From Hadesarchaea archaeon (lineage in GTDB: Archaea > Hadarchaeota > Hadarchaeia > Hadarchaeales > Hadarchaeaceae), in assembly GCA_029880065.1 (NCBI GenBank), contig JAOUPD010000059.1, positions 1 to 7,090 of the forward strand: DNA of 7,090 nucleotides, read 5' to 3'. Position 1 is the stretch's first letter; every line of letters begins with the position of its first letter. Made by a program: the position numbers and the translations under genes. Below are positions 1-5,414 of this stretch, one piece after another. Under the pieces are notes generated by a model. It did no database searches. It was not told the origin of the DNA and saw nothing but the letters and a program-made list of their open reading frames with translations.

Positions 1-893
1 CCATAGAGCTGAGCGCTAGCAGCTATGGTCTTGTCGTGGACCTCCCTAGCCCGCTCGGGCGAGGTAACCGCGGCGTAGAGGTCAATCAACCTCGTGTTCA
101 GGTCTGAGAAAGTAGTGGATAACTCTCGAACCTTCTCCGTCTCGCGAATTTTATCAAAGTTTTTCCTCAATACCCCCGCATCCAACATCCCGTCCTTCGC
201 CGACTCTTGGCCCTCTAGGAGGGCGGGGTGGTTCTCGGCACACCGAGCCAAGATGTCCTTGACGCCGCTAATGCCGATAGCTGGGGCTATGCGAACAAGG
301 AGTCCGTTCGTCAGGCCTGAATATGCCCCGAGCGCCCGGATGTCGTCGCACAGCAGTAACTCCTCTCGCGCCGCTACCAGTGGCCGCGTTGCGAAGTAAA
401 ATTTTCTTTCCCCAACCGTCAAGATCACGAATGCAAATGCCCAGATGCTCACGTTGCCAACGCTGAGCCAACTGAACTCTCTCGCGAGTGGCCAAAACAA
501 TTCCAACAAATAAACTGGAGTACCAATGAATAATAGCGTGATTATGCCAACAAAATAATATTCCGCATATGTTGAAAGTACTTTAAACATAGAAACCCCG
601 CGAACTTCCTTGATCATCTTGCACCACAAAAACCCCCCGGCAACGATTAGCGAGAGCCCAGCTACCCAAATAGCCGCCGCGCCGTATACTAAACCAGAGC
701 CGGGGAAGAGAAAGATGTCCACCGCCTCAACGATTGCGAAGATGAGGAAACCGATCGCTCCAAACGCCATTAACTTGTGACCGAGCGGGCCCCGCATTAA
801 CCGTGCACTTCCGATTGTGTATCGCGCGAACGCTAGCGTAGTTAGGAAAAAAACGGCTCCTATTGAGTACATGAGAATTTCGATGATACTCAT
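1..893 (-). CDS. Uncharacterised five-helix membrane protein with cytosolic helical tail (C-terminus cut by window edge)
   Basis: The frame is open from ATG at 893 to the left edge: 297 codons plus two bases, with no stop. An in-frame TGA at 906-908 and a strong SD (GAGGAGG, 901-907) fix the start. I read about five hydrophobic helices, near residues 5-23, 42-62, 70-90, 111-134 and 145-160. Basic loops follow helix 1 (RYTIGSARLMRGPLGHK), helix 3 (CKMIKEVR) and helix 5 (GERKFYFATR), which by the positive-inside rule puts the N-terminus outside and the tail in the cytosol. Residues about 165-297 are soluble and mostly helical, with an amphipathic stretch around 240-275 (LRKNFDKIRETEKVRELS, then LNTRLIDLYAAVTSPERA). 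I recognise no enzyme motif and do not know the family. Helices plus a cytosolic tail would fit a sensor or signalling protein, but that is inference. It follows pyrCK on the same strand after 165 nt, so is probably transcribed separately. Confidence 0.82.
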   Translation of the reverse strand, partial: MSIIEILMYSIGAVFFLTTLAFARYTIGSARLMRGPLGHKLMAFGAIGFLIFAIVEAVDIFLFPGSGLVYGAAAIWVAGLSLIVAGGFLWCKMIKEVRGVSMFKVLSTYAEYYFVGIITLLFIGTPVYLLELFWPLAREFSWLSVGNVSIWAFAFVILTVGERKFYFATRPLVAAREELLLCDDIRALGAYSGLTNGLLVRIAPAIGISGVKDILARCAENHPALLEGQESAKDGMLDAGVLRKNFDKIRETEKVRELSTTFSDLNTRLIDLYAAVTSPERAREVHDKTIAASAQLY

Positions 894-900
894 CTCCCAA

Positions 901-907
901 CCTCCTC
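901..907 (-). promoter_or_regulatory. SD sequence of the membrane-protein gene
   Basis: On the minus strand this reads GAGGAGG, followed by TT, and lies 7 nt before ATG at 893. It matches the archaeal anti-SD well. The in-frame stop TGA (906-908) overlaps it, so no longer start in this frame is possible. Confidence 0.8.
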
Positions 908-911
908 AAGC

Positions 912-954
912 TTCTCATTAAACTTTTGAGAAACGTGCTTTTAATCTATGCACG
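912..954 (-). repeat. Two small inverted repeats upstream of the membrane-protein gene
   Basis: Two consecutive inverted repeats sit just upstream of the SD. The first has arms TTCTCA (912-917) and TGAGAA (927-932) with a 9-nt loop. The second has arms CGTGC (934-938) and GCACG (950-954) with an 11-nt loop. If transcription starts near 960 both would be in the leader RNA; if it starts nearer the gene they would be DNA sites or chance. The stems are short (6 and 5 bp), so functional meaning is uncertain. Confidence 0.35.
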
Positions 955-993
955 AAACTTTTAAGGAATCTCATTTATTCGGCTATAAATAAA
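955..993 (-). promoter_or_regulatory. Candidate archaeal promoter(s) for the membrane-protein gene
   Basis: Reading the minus strand, two TATA-like boxes occur between the pyrK stop and the ATG at 893: TTTATTTATA (984-993) and TTAAAAG (958-964). The usual spacing of about 25 nt to the start of transcription would give transcripts beginning near 960 or near 935. Which box is used, if either, cannot be told from sequence alone. The region is clearly more AT-rich than the flanking genes. Confidence 0.4.
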
Positions 994-1058
994 CTAGGAA
1001 TTAATAGTCCAAGTAGATATGAGTTTCCAAGAATTCCCGAATTTTATTTGTGGGGGTA

Positions 1059-1898
1059 TCAATCTAGTTCAATTTTCCTTCCACTGGCGTCTCGCGTGAA
1101 AATTCCAAATTCGTCTTTTATTTTCCTTAACTTATCCGCAGAAAAGATTGGGCCATCAAAGCAAACTCTGTAAGGCCCTATACAACAGCTCCCACACAAT
1201 CCAACCGAACACTTCATCATTCGCTCTAAAGAGACTTGTAGAGGGATTTTGTATTCTTCAGAAAGATCAAATGTCTTTTTCAACATCAGCTCAGGTCCGC
1301 ATGCGAATATACAATCGAATTTCGTTCTTTTCAGTATGTCGTCTAACACTTCGGTGGCTAGACCTTTCACCCCTGCTGAGCCATCCTCGGTGCTTATCTT
1401 CAGTCCCACATTCAACTTCTCGAGCCTTGATCTGAAAAGGAGTTCATCAGATGTCTTCGCACCCAGAATCACGGTGACTTTCTTGCCTTCAGACAAAGCT
1501 ACCTCTGCGCCAAACGCCAAGGGAGCCACGCCATATCCACCTCCAACCATCAGAAGTCTGTTTCCAGAGAGATCGAACCAATTTCCATATGGTCCCCTGA
1601 CTCCAATCTGGTCCCCTTCCCCTAGCTCGTGAAGCCGTGCAGTCGCATCCCCCACTTTCGCCACAGTCAACCCTAGCTCACCGTTTTTATCCGCCTTCGA
1701 CACGCTCATCGGTACCTCATCGGTTCCGATTACCCAAAGCATGACAAACTGCCCTGGTCGGACTTTCAAAGAAATATCCGGACAATCAACGTAGAACGTT
1801 TTGGTCGTAGGAGTCTCCTCCACGACTCTGCTTATCGGCAACACCTTTGGCCTATGAACTACTTCGCGGAATAAATCGTCCATAACCAGCTTTTCCAA
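1059..1898 (-). CDS. pyrK: Dihydroorotate dehydrogenase electron-transfer subunit PyrK
   Basis: PyrK is the FAD and [2Fe-2S] subunit that passes electrons from dihydroorotate oxidation in PyrD to NAD+. The product has 279 aa from TTG at 1898. An N-terminal flavin domain carries RPGQF (47-51) and PMSVS (63-67), at the place of the family's flavin-binding motif. The nucleotide-binding half has MVGGGYGVAPL (117-127), EDGSAG (171-176) and CGPELMLK (200-207). The C-terminal cluster has Cys230, 235, 238 and 246 (C-x4-C-x2-C-x7-C), with an extra Cys239. The last loop is shorter than I recall in Gram-positive PyrK. The start lies inside pyrC (47-nt overlap). TTG is preferred because GGTGAGG (1902-1908) precedes it closely; ATG at 1883 (274 aa) is the alternative but lacks a well-spaced SD. 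No pyrD is adjacent, which is unusual. Confidence 0.93.
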   Translation of the reverse strand: MEKLVMDDLFREVVHRPKVLPISRVVEETPTTKTFYVDCPDISLKVRPGQFVMLWVIGTDEVPMSVSKADKNGELGLTVAKVGDATARLHELGEGDQIGVRGPYGNWFDLSGNRLLMVGGGYGVAPLAFGAEVALSEGKKVTVILGAKTSDELLFRSRLEKLNVGLKISTEDGSAGVKGLATEVLDDILKRTKFDCIFACGPELMLKKTFDLSEEYKIPLQVSLERMMKCSVGLCGSCCIGPYRVCFDGPIFSADKLRKIKDEFGIFTRDASGRKIELD

Positions 1899-3162
1899 CT
1901 ACCTCACCATCCTCAAAGACCACCTCACCCCGGACGAGAGTCATGAACGGTTTTCCGATGACCCCAAATCCCTCGAAAGGGGTGAATTTGGTTTTCCCAT
2001 GGAGTTCTTCCCCCTTGATTTTCCACTTCTTCCTTTGATCCAAGGCTACAAAATCTGCATCGGCTCCCGGTTTGATGACCCCCTTAGGCATTCCGGACTT
2101 GCCGCGGAGGCCGAAGATTTTTGCCGGCATTGTGCACATCGCCTCGACCAGTCTGAAAATAGACAGCCTCCTTTTTCGAACTAAGGTGTAAATGAGCGGG
2201 AGCGAGGTCTCAACTCCAGCTATGCCGGGTGGTGACTCCCATATGTTCATCCGACCTTTTTCCTTTTCCTTCAGTGTGTGGGGGGCATGATCGCTGGCCA
2301 CAATATCGACCGTCCCATTCCGTAGTGCCCTCAAAACCGCTAGTCTGTCCGCTGGGGACCGAAGTGGGGGCAAAGTCTGTGCGAGCGGGCCGAGCTTGCG
2401 TAGGTGATTTGATGAAAGAAGAAGGTGGTGGGGGGTCGCTTCACACGTTATCTTCTCAGCCCTTTTTGCCTTAGCGATTAGATTTATTGATTCATTCGTT
2501 GTCATGTGGCAGAGATGCAAATGTGCACCATGGACCAAGCGCAACAGGCGGGCTATCTCAGAGATTTCAGCCAGCTTGGGTCGACATCTGATGAATTCCT
2601 CGATAACCTTCCCTCGAGGCTTGAATTTTTTAAGCACATCAGGGGCCTCTGCATGAGCTGAAATGGTTAAGCCAAGCCCTAGAAAATCTGGAATCTCCGA
2701 ATCACCTTGAGATTCAGTATAAACTTTAAACGACGCGGCGCCCGCCTTTTCGAGTTTGGCCCCTTCACCCACATCGTCGGGCAGGGCAGCGTGTAAACCA
2801 AAATCCACGTGCGACTTACTCCTTGCTATTTTTATCTTCTCCTTGAATCTCTTCAACGAATTTGTCGGGGGTACGCAGTTTGGCATGTCACAAACCGTGG
2901 TTACCCCTCCAGCGGCTGCGGCTCTCGACCCGCTGGCGAAGTCTTCCTTCCACGTTAAACCCGGGTCCCTGAAATGAACGTGAACATCCACGATGCCTGA
3001 AAGAAGCAACGACCCTCTCAAATTTACTGTTTTATCTGCTGGTGGGAGACGGCTCCTGCGGACCGCAACTATTTTACCCTTATCAATCGCAACCCCCGCC
3101 TCAACCAGTAAACCCCGATATGGAATTTTGGCGTTTTTCAAGCAGAGGTCGACCGCTCCCAA
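1852..3162 (-). CDS. pyrC: Dihydroorotase
   Basis: This cytosolic metalloenzyme of the amidohydrolase superfamily cyclises N-carbamoyl-L-aspartate to dihydroorotate, the third step of UMP synthesis. The length of 436 aa is normal for the long (PyrC/allantoinase-like) type. Visible metal and substrate residues: HVHFRDPG (61-68, metal ligands His61 and His63), DMPN (92-95), Lys146 in SFKVYT (the place of the carboxylated lysine in many relatives), His170 in SAHAE, His219 in LCHMTT and Asp291 in ASDHAPH, the catalytic aspartate. The C-terminal TKFTPFEG and IGKP motifs are typical. The start is TTG at 3162; no ATG, GTG or TTG precedes it before an in-frame TGA about 42 nt upstream. GGGGGAG (3166-3172) lies just before it, giving an acceptable if close SD. 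The gene is divergent from pyrB, overlaps pyrK at its 3' end, and forms a two-gene operon with it. Confidence 0.96.
   Translation of the reverse strand: MGAVDLCLKNAKIPYRGLLVEAGVAIDKGKIVAVRRSRLPPADKTVNLRGSLLLSGIVDVHVHFRDPGLTWKEDFASGSRAAAAGGVTTVCDMPNCVPPTNSLKRFKEKIKIARSKSHVDFGLHAALPDDVGEGAKLEKAGAASFKVYTESQGDSEIPDFLGLGLTISAHAEAPDVLKKFKPRGKVIEEFIRCRPKLAEISEIARLLRLVHGAHLHLCHMTTNESINLIAKAKRAEKITCEATPHHLLLSSNHLRKLGPLAQTLPPLRSPADRLAVLRALRNGTVDIVASDHAPHTLKEKEKGRMNIWESPPGIAGVETSLPLIYTLVRKRRLSIFRLVEAMCTMPAKIFGLRGKSGMPKGVIKPGADADFVALDQRKKWKIKGEELHGKTKFTPFEGFGVIGKPFMTLVRGEVVFEDGEVVGKAGYGRFIPRSSS
1902..1908 (-). promoter_or_regulatory. SD sequence inside pyrC that decides the pyrK start
   Basis: GGTGAGG on the minus strand lies within the last codons of pyrC. 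Its GGTGA core ends 5 nt before TTG at 1898 but 20 nt before the in-frame ATG at 1883. This favours the TTG start and suggests that pyrK translation is coupled to that of pyrC. Confidence 0.55.
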
Positions 3163-3165
3163 CTT

Positions 3166-3172
3166 CTCCCCC
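3166..3172 (-). promoter_or_regulatory. SD sequence of pyrC
   Basis: GGGGGAG on the minus strand ends 3 nt before TTG at 3162. The spacing is short, but this is the only SD-like sequence near the only available start codon, so it supports the TTG call. Confidence 0.55.
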
Positions 3173-3192
3173 GCTGTAAATGAATCTACCAG

Positions 3193-3200
3193 AAATATAA
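3193..3200 (-). promoter_or_regulatory. TATA box of the pyrCK operon
   Basis: TTATATTT on the minus strand is centred about 35 nt before the pyrC TTG. With usual archaeal geometry the transcript would begin near 3171, so the leader would be only about 10 nt and start at the SD. The A-rich element often found upstream (BRE) is not obvious here. Confidence 0.55.
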
Positions 3201-3234
3201 GTAATCAGATAGCCCGCTAGAATCGAATTTTTGC

Positions 3235-3279
3235 CTCAAAAGCTCTCGAACCTGAAAGTTTAATATGATGGCTTTTGAG
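3235..3279. repeat. Perfect 9-bp inverted repeat bracketing the pyrB TATA box
   Basis: Arms CTCAAAAGC (3235-3243) and GCTTTTGAG (3271-3279) are exact reverse complements, separated by 27 bp that contain the pyrB TATA box (3259-3266). The downstream arm ends just before the predicted transcription start near 3288. This placement is what an operator for a dimeric or looping regulator could look like. The symmetry is seen directly; the regulatory role is inference. Confidence 0.55.
3255..3266 (+). promoter_or_regulatory. TATA box (with possible BRE) of the pyrBIFE operon
   Basis: AAAGTTTAATAT contains a TATA-like core TTTAATAT (3259-3266) with purines immediately upstream (GAAAG), which could be a BRE. 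It is centred about 37 nt before the pyrB TTG, predicting a transcript start near 3288 and a leader of about 11 nt beginning at the SD. The pyrC TATA box lies about 66 bp away on the other strand, so the two promoters are compactly divergent. Confidence 0.6.
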
Positions 3280-3287
3280 AATTTAGC

Positions 3288-3292
3288 GAGGT
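3288..3292 (+). promoter_or_regulatory. SD sequence of pyrB
   Basis: GAGGT lies 6 nt before TTG at 3299. A stop codon TAG at 3284-3286 is in frame with the gene, so the TTG is the first usable start. This settles the pyrB N-terminus as MRLKGRDI. Confidence 0.7.
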
Positions 3293-3298
3293 ATAAGA

Positions 3299-4219
3299 TT
3301 GAGGCTCAAAGGCCGAGACATCATCTCCCTAGAAGACTTATCAAACGAGGAAATTTCATTTATCTTCAATACCGCCGACAAATTCGAGCCAATCGCCAGA
3401 GGGAAAAAGAAATCAAGTGCCCTAGCCGGAAAAGTAATGGCGGCGCTATTCTTTGAACCGAGTACCCGCACGAGACTGAGTTTCGAATCGGCGATGCAAC
3501 GACTTGGTGGAAGCGTCATTGGTTTTGCCGAACCCACGACAAGCTCGATTGCGAAGGGAGAAACGCTTGCTGACACTGTAAAAACAGTTGAAAAGTACTC
3601 CGACGTGATTGTAATCAGACACCCGAAAATGGGGGCTGCGAGGCTGGCGGCGGAGGTGGCCGAGATACCCGTAATCAACGCTGGCGATGGGGCAGGACAC
3701 CACCCGACTCAGACCATGCTTGACTTATACACAATTAGAAAAACTATGGGTAAATTTGAAAATTTGAACATTGGCTTGATTGGCGACCTGAAATACGGGC
3801 GCACGGTTCATTCACTCGCGTATGCTGCCTCGCGATTTAATAACAAACTGTTCTTGATATCACCGCCTGGGCTAGAGATGCCCCGGGAGATCGTCGGTGA
3901 CCTCTCCGCTCAAGGGAAGGAGATCTCTGAAACTTTTGACCTAAGCAAGGTAATCCCCAAGCTGGACATTCTATACGTCACCCGAATTCAAAAAGAGCGG
4001 TTCTCAGACCCAGCGGAGTACGCTAAGGTCAAAAATACCTATAAAATCGAGCTTAAAACGCTTGAAACAGCAAAACCAACCTTGTGTGTCCTACACCCCC
4101 TACCCAGAGTTGATGAGATATCCTCCGAGCTCGATTCCTCGCCGTATGCGAAGTACTTCGACCAAGTATTCTACGGAGTTGTCATCCGAGCTACAATTCT
4201 CTCGCTGTTATTGGGGTGA
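3299..4219 (+). CDS. pyrB: Aspartate carbamoyltransferase catalytic subunit
   Basis: PyrB joins carbamoyl phosphate and L-aspartate to give N-carbamoyl-aspartate, the committed step of pyrimidine synthesis. The length of 306 aa is standard. The carbamoyl-phosphate domain has FFEPSTRTR (51-59), the Ser/Lys loop SSIAKGE (82-88), Arg107 in RHP, and HPTQ (135-138). The aspartate domain has LKYGRT (164-169), TRIQ (228-231, the Arg and Gln that hold aspartate) and HPLPRVDEI (266-274). All main catalytic residues of the well-studied E. coli enzyme are present. One variation is visible: the residue before HPTQ is His134, where Gln is usual. pyrI follows after a 4-nt gap, so a PyrB-PyrI holoenzyme is expected. 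The start is TTG with a good SD. Ornithine carbamoyltransferase is excluded by the HPLPRVDEI motif and the PyrI neighbour. Confidence 0.97.
   Translation: MRLKGRDIISLEDLSNEEISFIFNTADKFEPIARGKKKSSALAGKVMAALFFEPSTRTRLSFESAMQRLGGSVIGFAEPTTSSIAKGETLADTVKTVEKYSDVIVIRHPKMGAARLAAEVAEIPVINAGDGAGHHPTQTMLDLYTIRKTMGKFENLNIGLIGDLKYGRTVHSLAYAASRFNNKLFLISPPGLEMPREIVGDLSAQGKEISETFDLSKVIPKLDILYVTRIQKERFSDPAEYAKVKNTYKIELKTLETAKPTLCVLHPLPRVDEISSELDSSPYAKYFDQVFYGVVIRATILSLLLG
4213..4219 (+). promoter_or_regulatory. SD sequence of pyrI, containing the pyrB stop codon
   Basis: GGGGTGA ends 4 nt before ATG at 4224, and its last three bases are the pyrB stop codon. This fixes the pyrI start and implies termination-coupled reinitiation between the two subunits. 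Confidence 0.7.
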
Positions 4220-4223
4220 CACG

Positions 4224-4694
4224 ATGGGGGACGTTGAGAAGGAGTTGAGGGTCAGCAAAATAAAAACGGGGACCGTGATAGACCACATCACCTCCGGCAA
4301 GGCCCTAGCGGTGCTCAGAATCCTAAACATCACTGGGCAGACTGGTGCGATCATCTCGATCTTAATGAACGTCCCGAGCAAGATGCACGGCAAGAAAGAC
4401 GTGATCAAAGTCGAGAACCGAAAGCTGACGAAAGAAGAGGTGAACAAGATAGCGTTGGCGGCACCAGATGCCACTATAAACATTATTAAAAATTTCAAGG
4501 TAACCGAAAAGAAGAGTGTTGAGCTCCCGGAGTTCATCGAAGGAATAATCAAGTGCTCTAACCCAGGTTGCATCACGAACACTTCCGAACCAGCCATTCC
4601 TAGGTTCAGGATTGTCAGCAAGACCCCAGTCAACCTCAGATGCGTTTACTGTGAGCGGATAACCGGGGAAAAAGAGTTGTTGGCCCAATTTTGA
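4224..4694 (+). CDS. pyrI: Aspartate carbamoyltransferase regulatory subunit
   Basis: PyrI binds nucleotide effectors (CTP and ATP in studied homologues) and links PyrB trimers through a zinc domain. At 156 aa the length is typical. The N-terminal allosteric domain has TVIDHITSGKAL (17-28), where Asp20 and His21 match effector-binding residues of the E. coli protein, and Lys58 and Lys62 in KKDVIKVEN match further effector contacts. The C-terminal domain has the four-cysteine zinc site: Cys111 and Cys116 (C-x4-C), then Cys140 and Cys143 (C-x2-C). All are intact, so the protein should fold and assemble with PyrB. The start is ATG at 4224; the frame is open further upstream to 4062, but that part lies inside pyrB and has no similarity to PyrI. 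It is the only pyr gene here that starts with ATG. Confidence 0.97.
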   Translation: MGDVEKELRVSKIKTGTVIDHITSGKALAVLRILNITGQTGAIISILMNVPSKMHGKKDVIKVENRKLTKEEVNKIALAAPDATINIIKNFKVTEKKSVELPEFIEGIIKCSNPGCITNTSEPAIPRFRIVSKTPVNLRCVYCERITGEKELLAQF

Positions 4695-4697
4695 GGT
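4693..4697 (+). promoter_or_regulatory. SD sequence of pyrF, overlapping the pyrI stop codon
   Basis: GAGGT lies 6 nt before TTG at 4704 and shares GA with the pyrI stop TGA (4692-4694). It supports TTG at 4704 over the in-frame ATG at 4731, which has purines directly against it and no proper spacing. Confidence 0.65.
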
Positions 4698-4703
4698 TTT
4701 CAT

Positions 4704-5411
4704 TTGGTCGGCAAAAGATTCAAAGAGAGGATGTTAAGAAAATCCGAAAAGAATGAGTCTAGATTGATCTTAGCGCTTGACATCCCCAAGGAGCAAGTGC
4801 AAAAACTTTTGGAGGATGTTTCTAGCTACATCGCAGCGGTCAAAATTGGGTACCCACTGGTCTTGGAAGCAGGCTTAGAGATTGTTTCTAAAATCAAAAA
4901 AGCGAGTGACCTTCCTATCATAGCAGATTTCAAGATTGCCGATGTTCCACACACCAACCAGCGGATCGCGCGCTGTTCCTACGATGCGGGGGCTGATGCC
5001 GTAATCGCACACGCATTCGTTGGTCGAGACAGTTTGGAGGCCATCATCAAAGTTGCCGAGGAAAAAGGAGACAGGGGAGTCATCGTCGTCCCAAACATGT
5101 CTCACCCCGGCGCGAGTATGTTCATTGGGTCTGTTTCGGAGCGCATGGCTAAATTGGCGGTTGATGTCGGCGCCACGGGTGTCATCGGCCCTGCAACGAG
5201 ACCCAAGGAAATAACGGCACTGAGATCATGGGTGGGTAAGGAGTTGCTGATTCTAACTCCGGGAGTGGGGGCTCAGGGAGCGCAACTTGGCGATGCAATA
5301 AAAAGCGGTGCCGATTTCGAAATTGTCGGAAGGGCAATATACACCGCAAAGAGTCCCGCAAAAATGGCAAAAGCGATGCGCGACCAAATTAACGAAAGCA
5401 TGGAGGGATGA
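4704..5411 (+). CDS. pyrF: Orotidine 5'-phosphate decarboxylase
   Basis: PyrF decarboxylates OMP to UMP, the last step of the pathway, as a soluble TIM-barrel dimer. The product has 235 aa. Visible family motifs: LALD at the end of strand 1 (23-26), Lys47 in AAVKIGY, and the catalytic D-x-K-x-x-D signature in ADFKIADVPHTN (Asp75, Lys77, Asp80). The phosphate-binding loops follow as LTPGVGAQG (184-192) and VGRAIY (208-213). The N-terminus before LILALD is about 20 residues, basic and slightly longer than in many archaeal homologues. Starting at ATG 4731 would remove 9 of these residues, but the SD favours TTG at 4704. The gene sits 9 nt after pyrI and 3 nt before pyrE. The sequence shows no fusion with PyrE; the two are separate proteins. 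Confidence 0.96.
   Translation: MVGKRFKERMLRKSEKNESRLILALDIPKEQVQKLLEDVSSYIAAVKIGYPLVLEAGLEIVSKIKKASDLPIIADFKIADVPHTNQRIARCSYDAGADAVIAHAFVGRDSLEAIIKVAEEKGDRGVIVVPNMSHPGASMFIGSVSERMAKLAVDVGATGVIGPATRPKEITALRSWVGKELLILTPGVGAQGAQLGDAIKSGADFEIVGRAIYTAKSPAKMAKAMRDQINESMEG
5402..5411 (+). promoter_or_regulatory. SD sequence of pyrE, overlapping the pyrF stop codon
   Basis: GGAGGGATGA is nearly the full anti-SD complement and ends in the pyrF stop TGA. Its GGAGG core is 8 nt before TTG at 5415. An ATG at 5408 lies within it but is in another frame, so it does not start pyrE. Confidence 0.65.
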
Positions 5412-5414
5412 GTC

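Noticed and set aside
94..399. 101-codon plus-strand open frame
   Set aside because: It lies antisense to the membrane-protein gene, has Ser/Arg-rich composition without motifs, and no SD or promoter; a shadow frame.
727..918. 63-codon minus-strand frame starting at ATG 918
   Set aside because: It is out of frame with the hydrophobic gene starting at 893, which has the SD and a coherent membrane topology; this frame shows neither.
1031..1043. Inverted repeat AATTC-CC-GAATT downstream of pyrK as a terminator hairpin
   Set aside because: A 5-bp AT-rich stem with a 2-nt loop cannot form a stable hairpin, and no T run follows it on the minus strand.
1249..1632. 127-codon plus-strand open frame opposite pyrK
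   Set aside because: It is fully antisense to a gene with intact FAD, NAD and iron-sulfur motifs; composition is Ser/Pro-rich and no start signal is seen.
4062..4223. Possible N-terminal extension of PyrI by 54 codons
   Set aside because: This stretch is inside pyrB in another frame and unlike PyrI, whereas ATG 4224 has a well-placed SD and gives the family length.
4208..4633. 141-codon minus-strand frame opposite pyrI, hydrophobic in appearance
   Set aside because: The hydrophobic look comes from the complement of Lys/Asp/Ile-rich pyrI codons; it is antisense to a fully conserved gene and lacks an SD.
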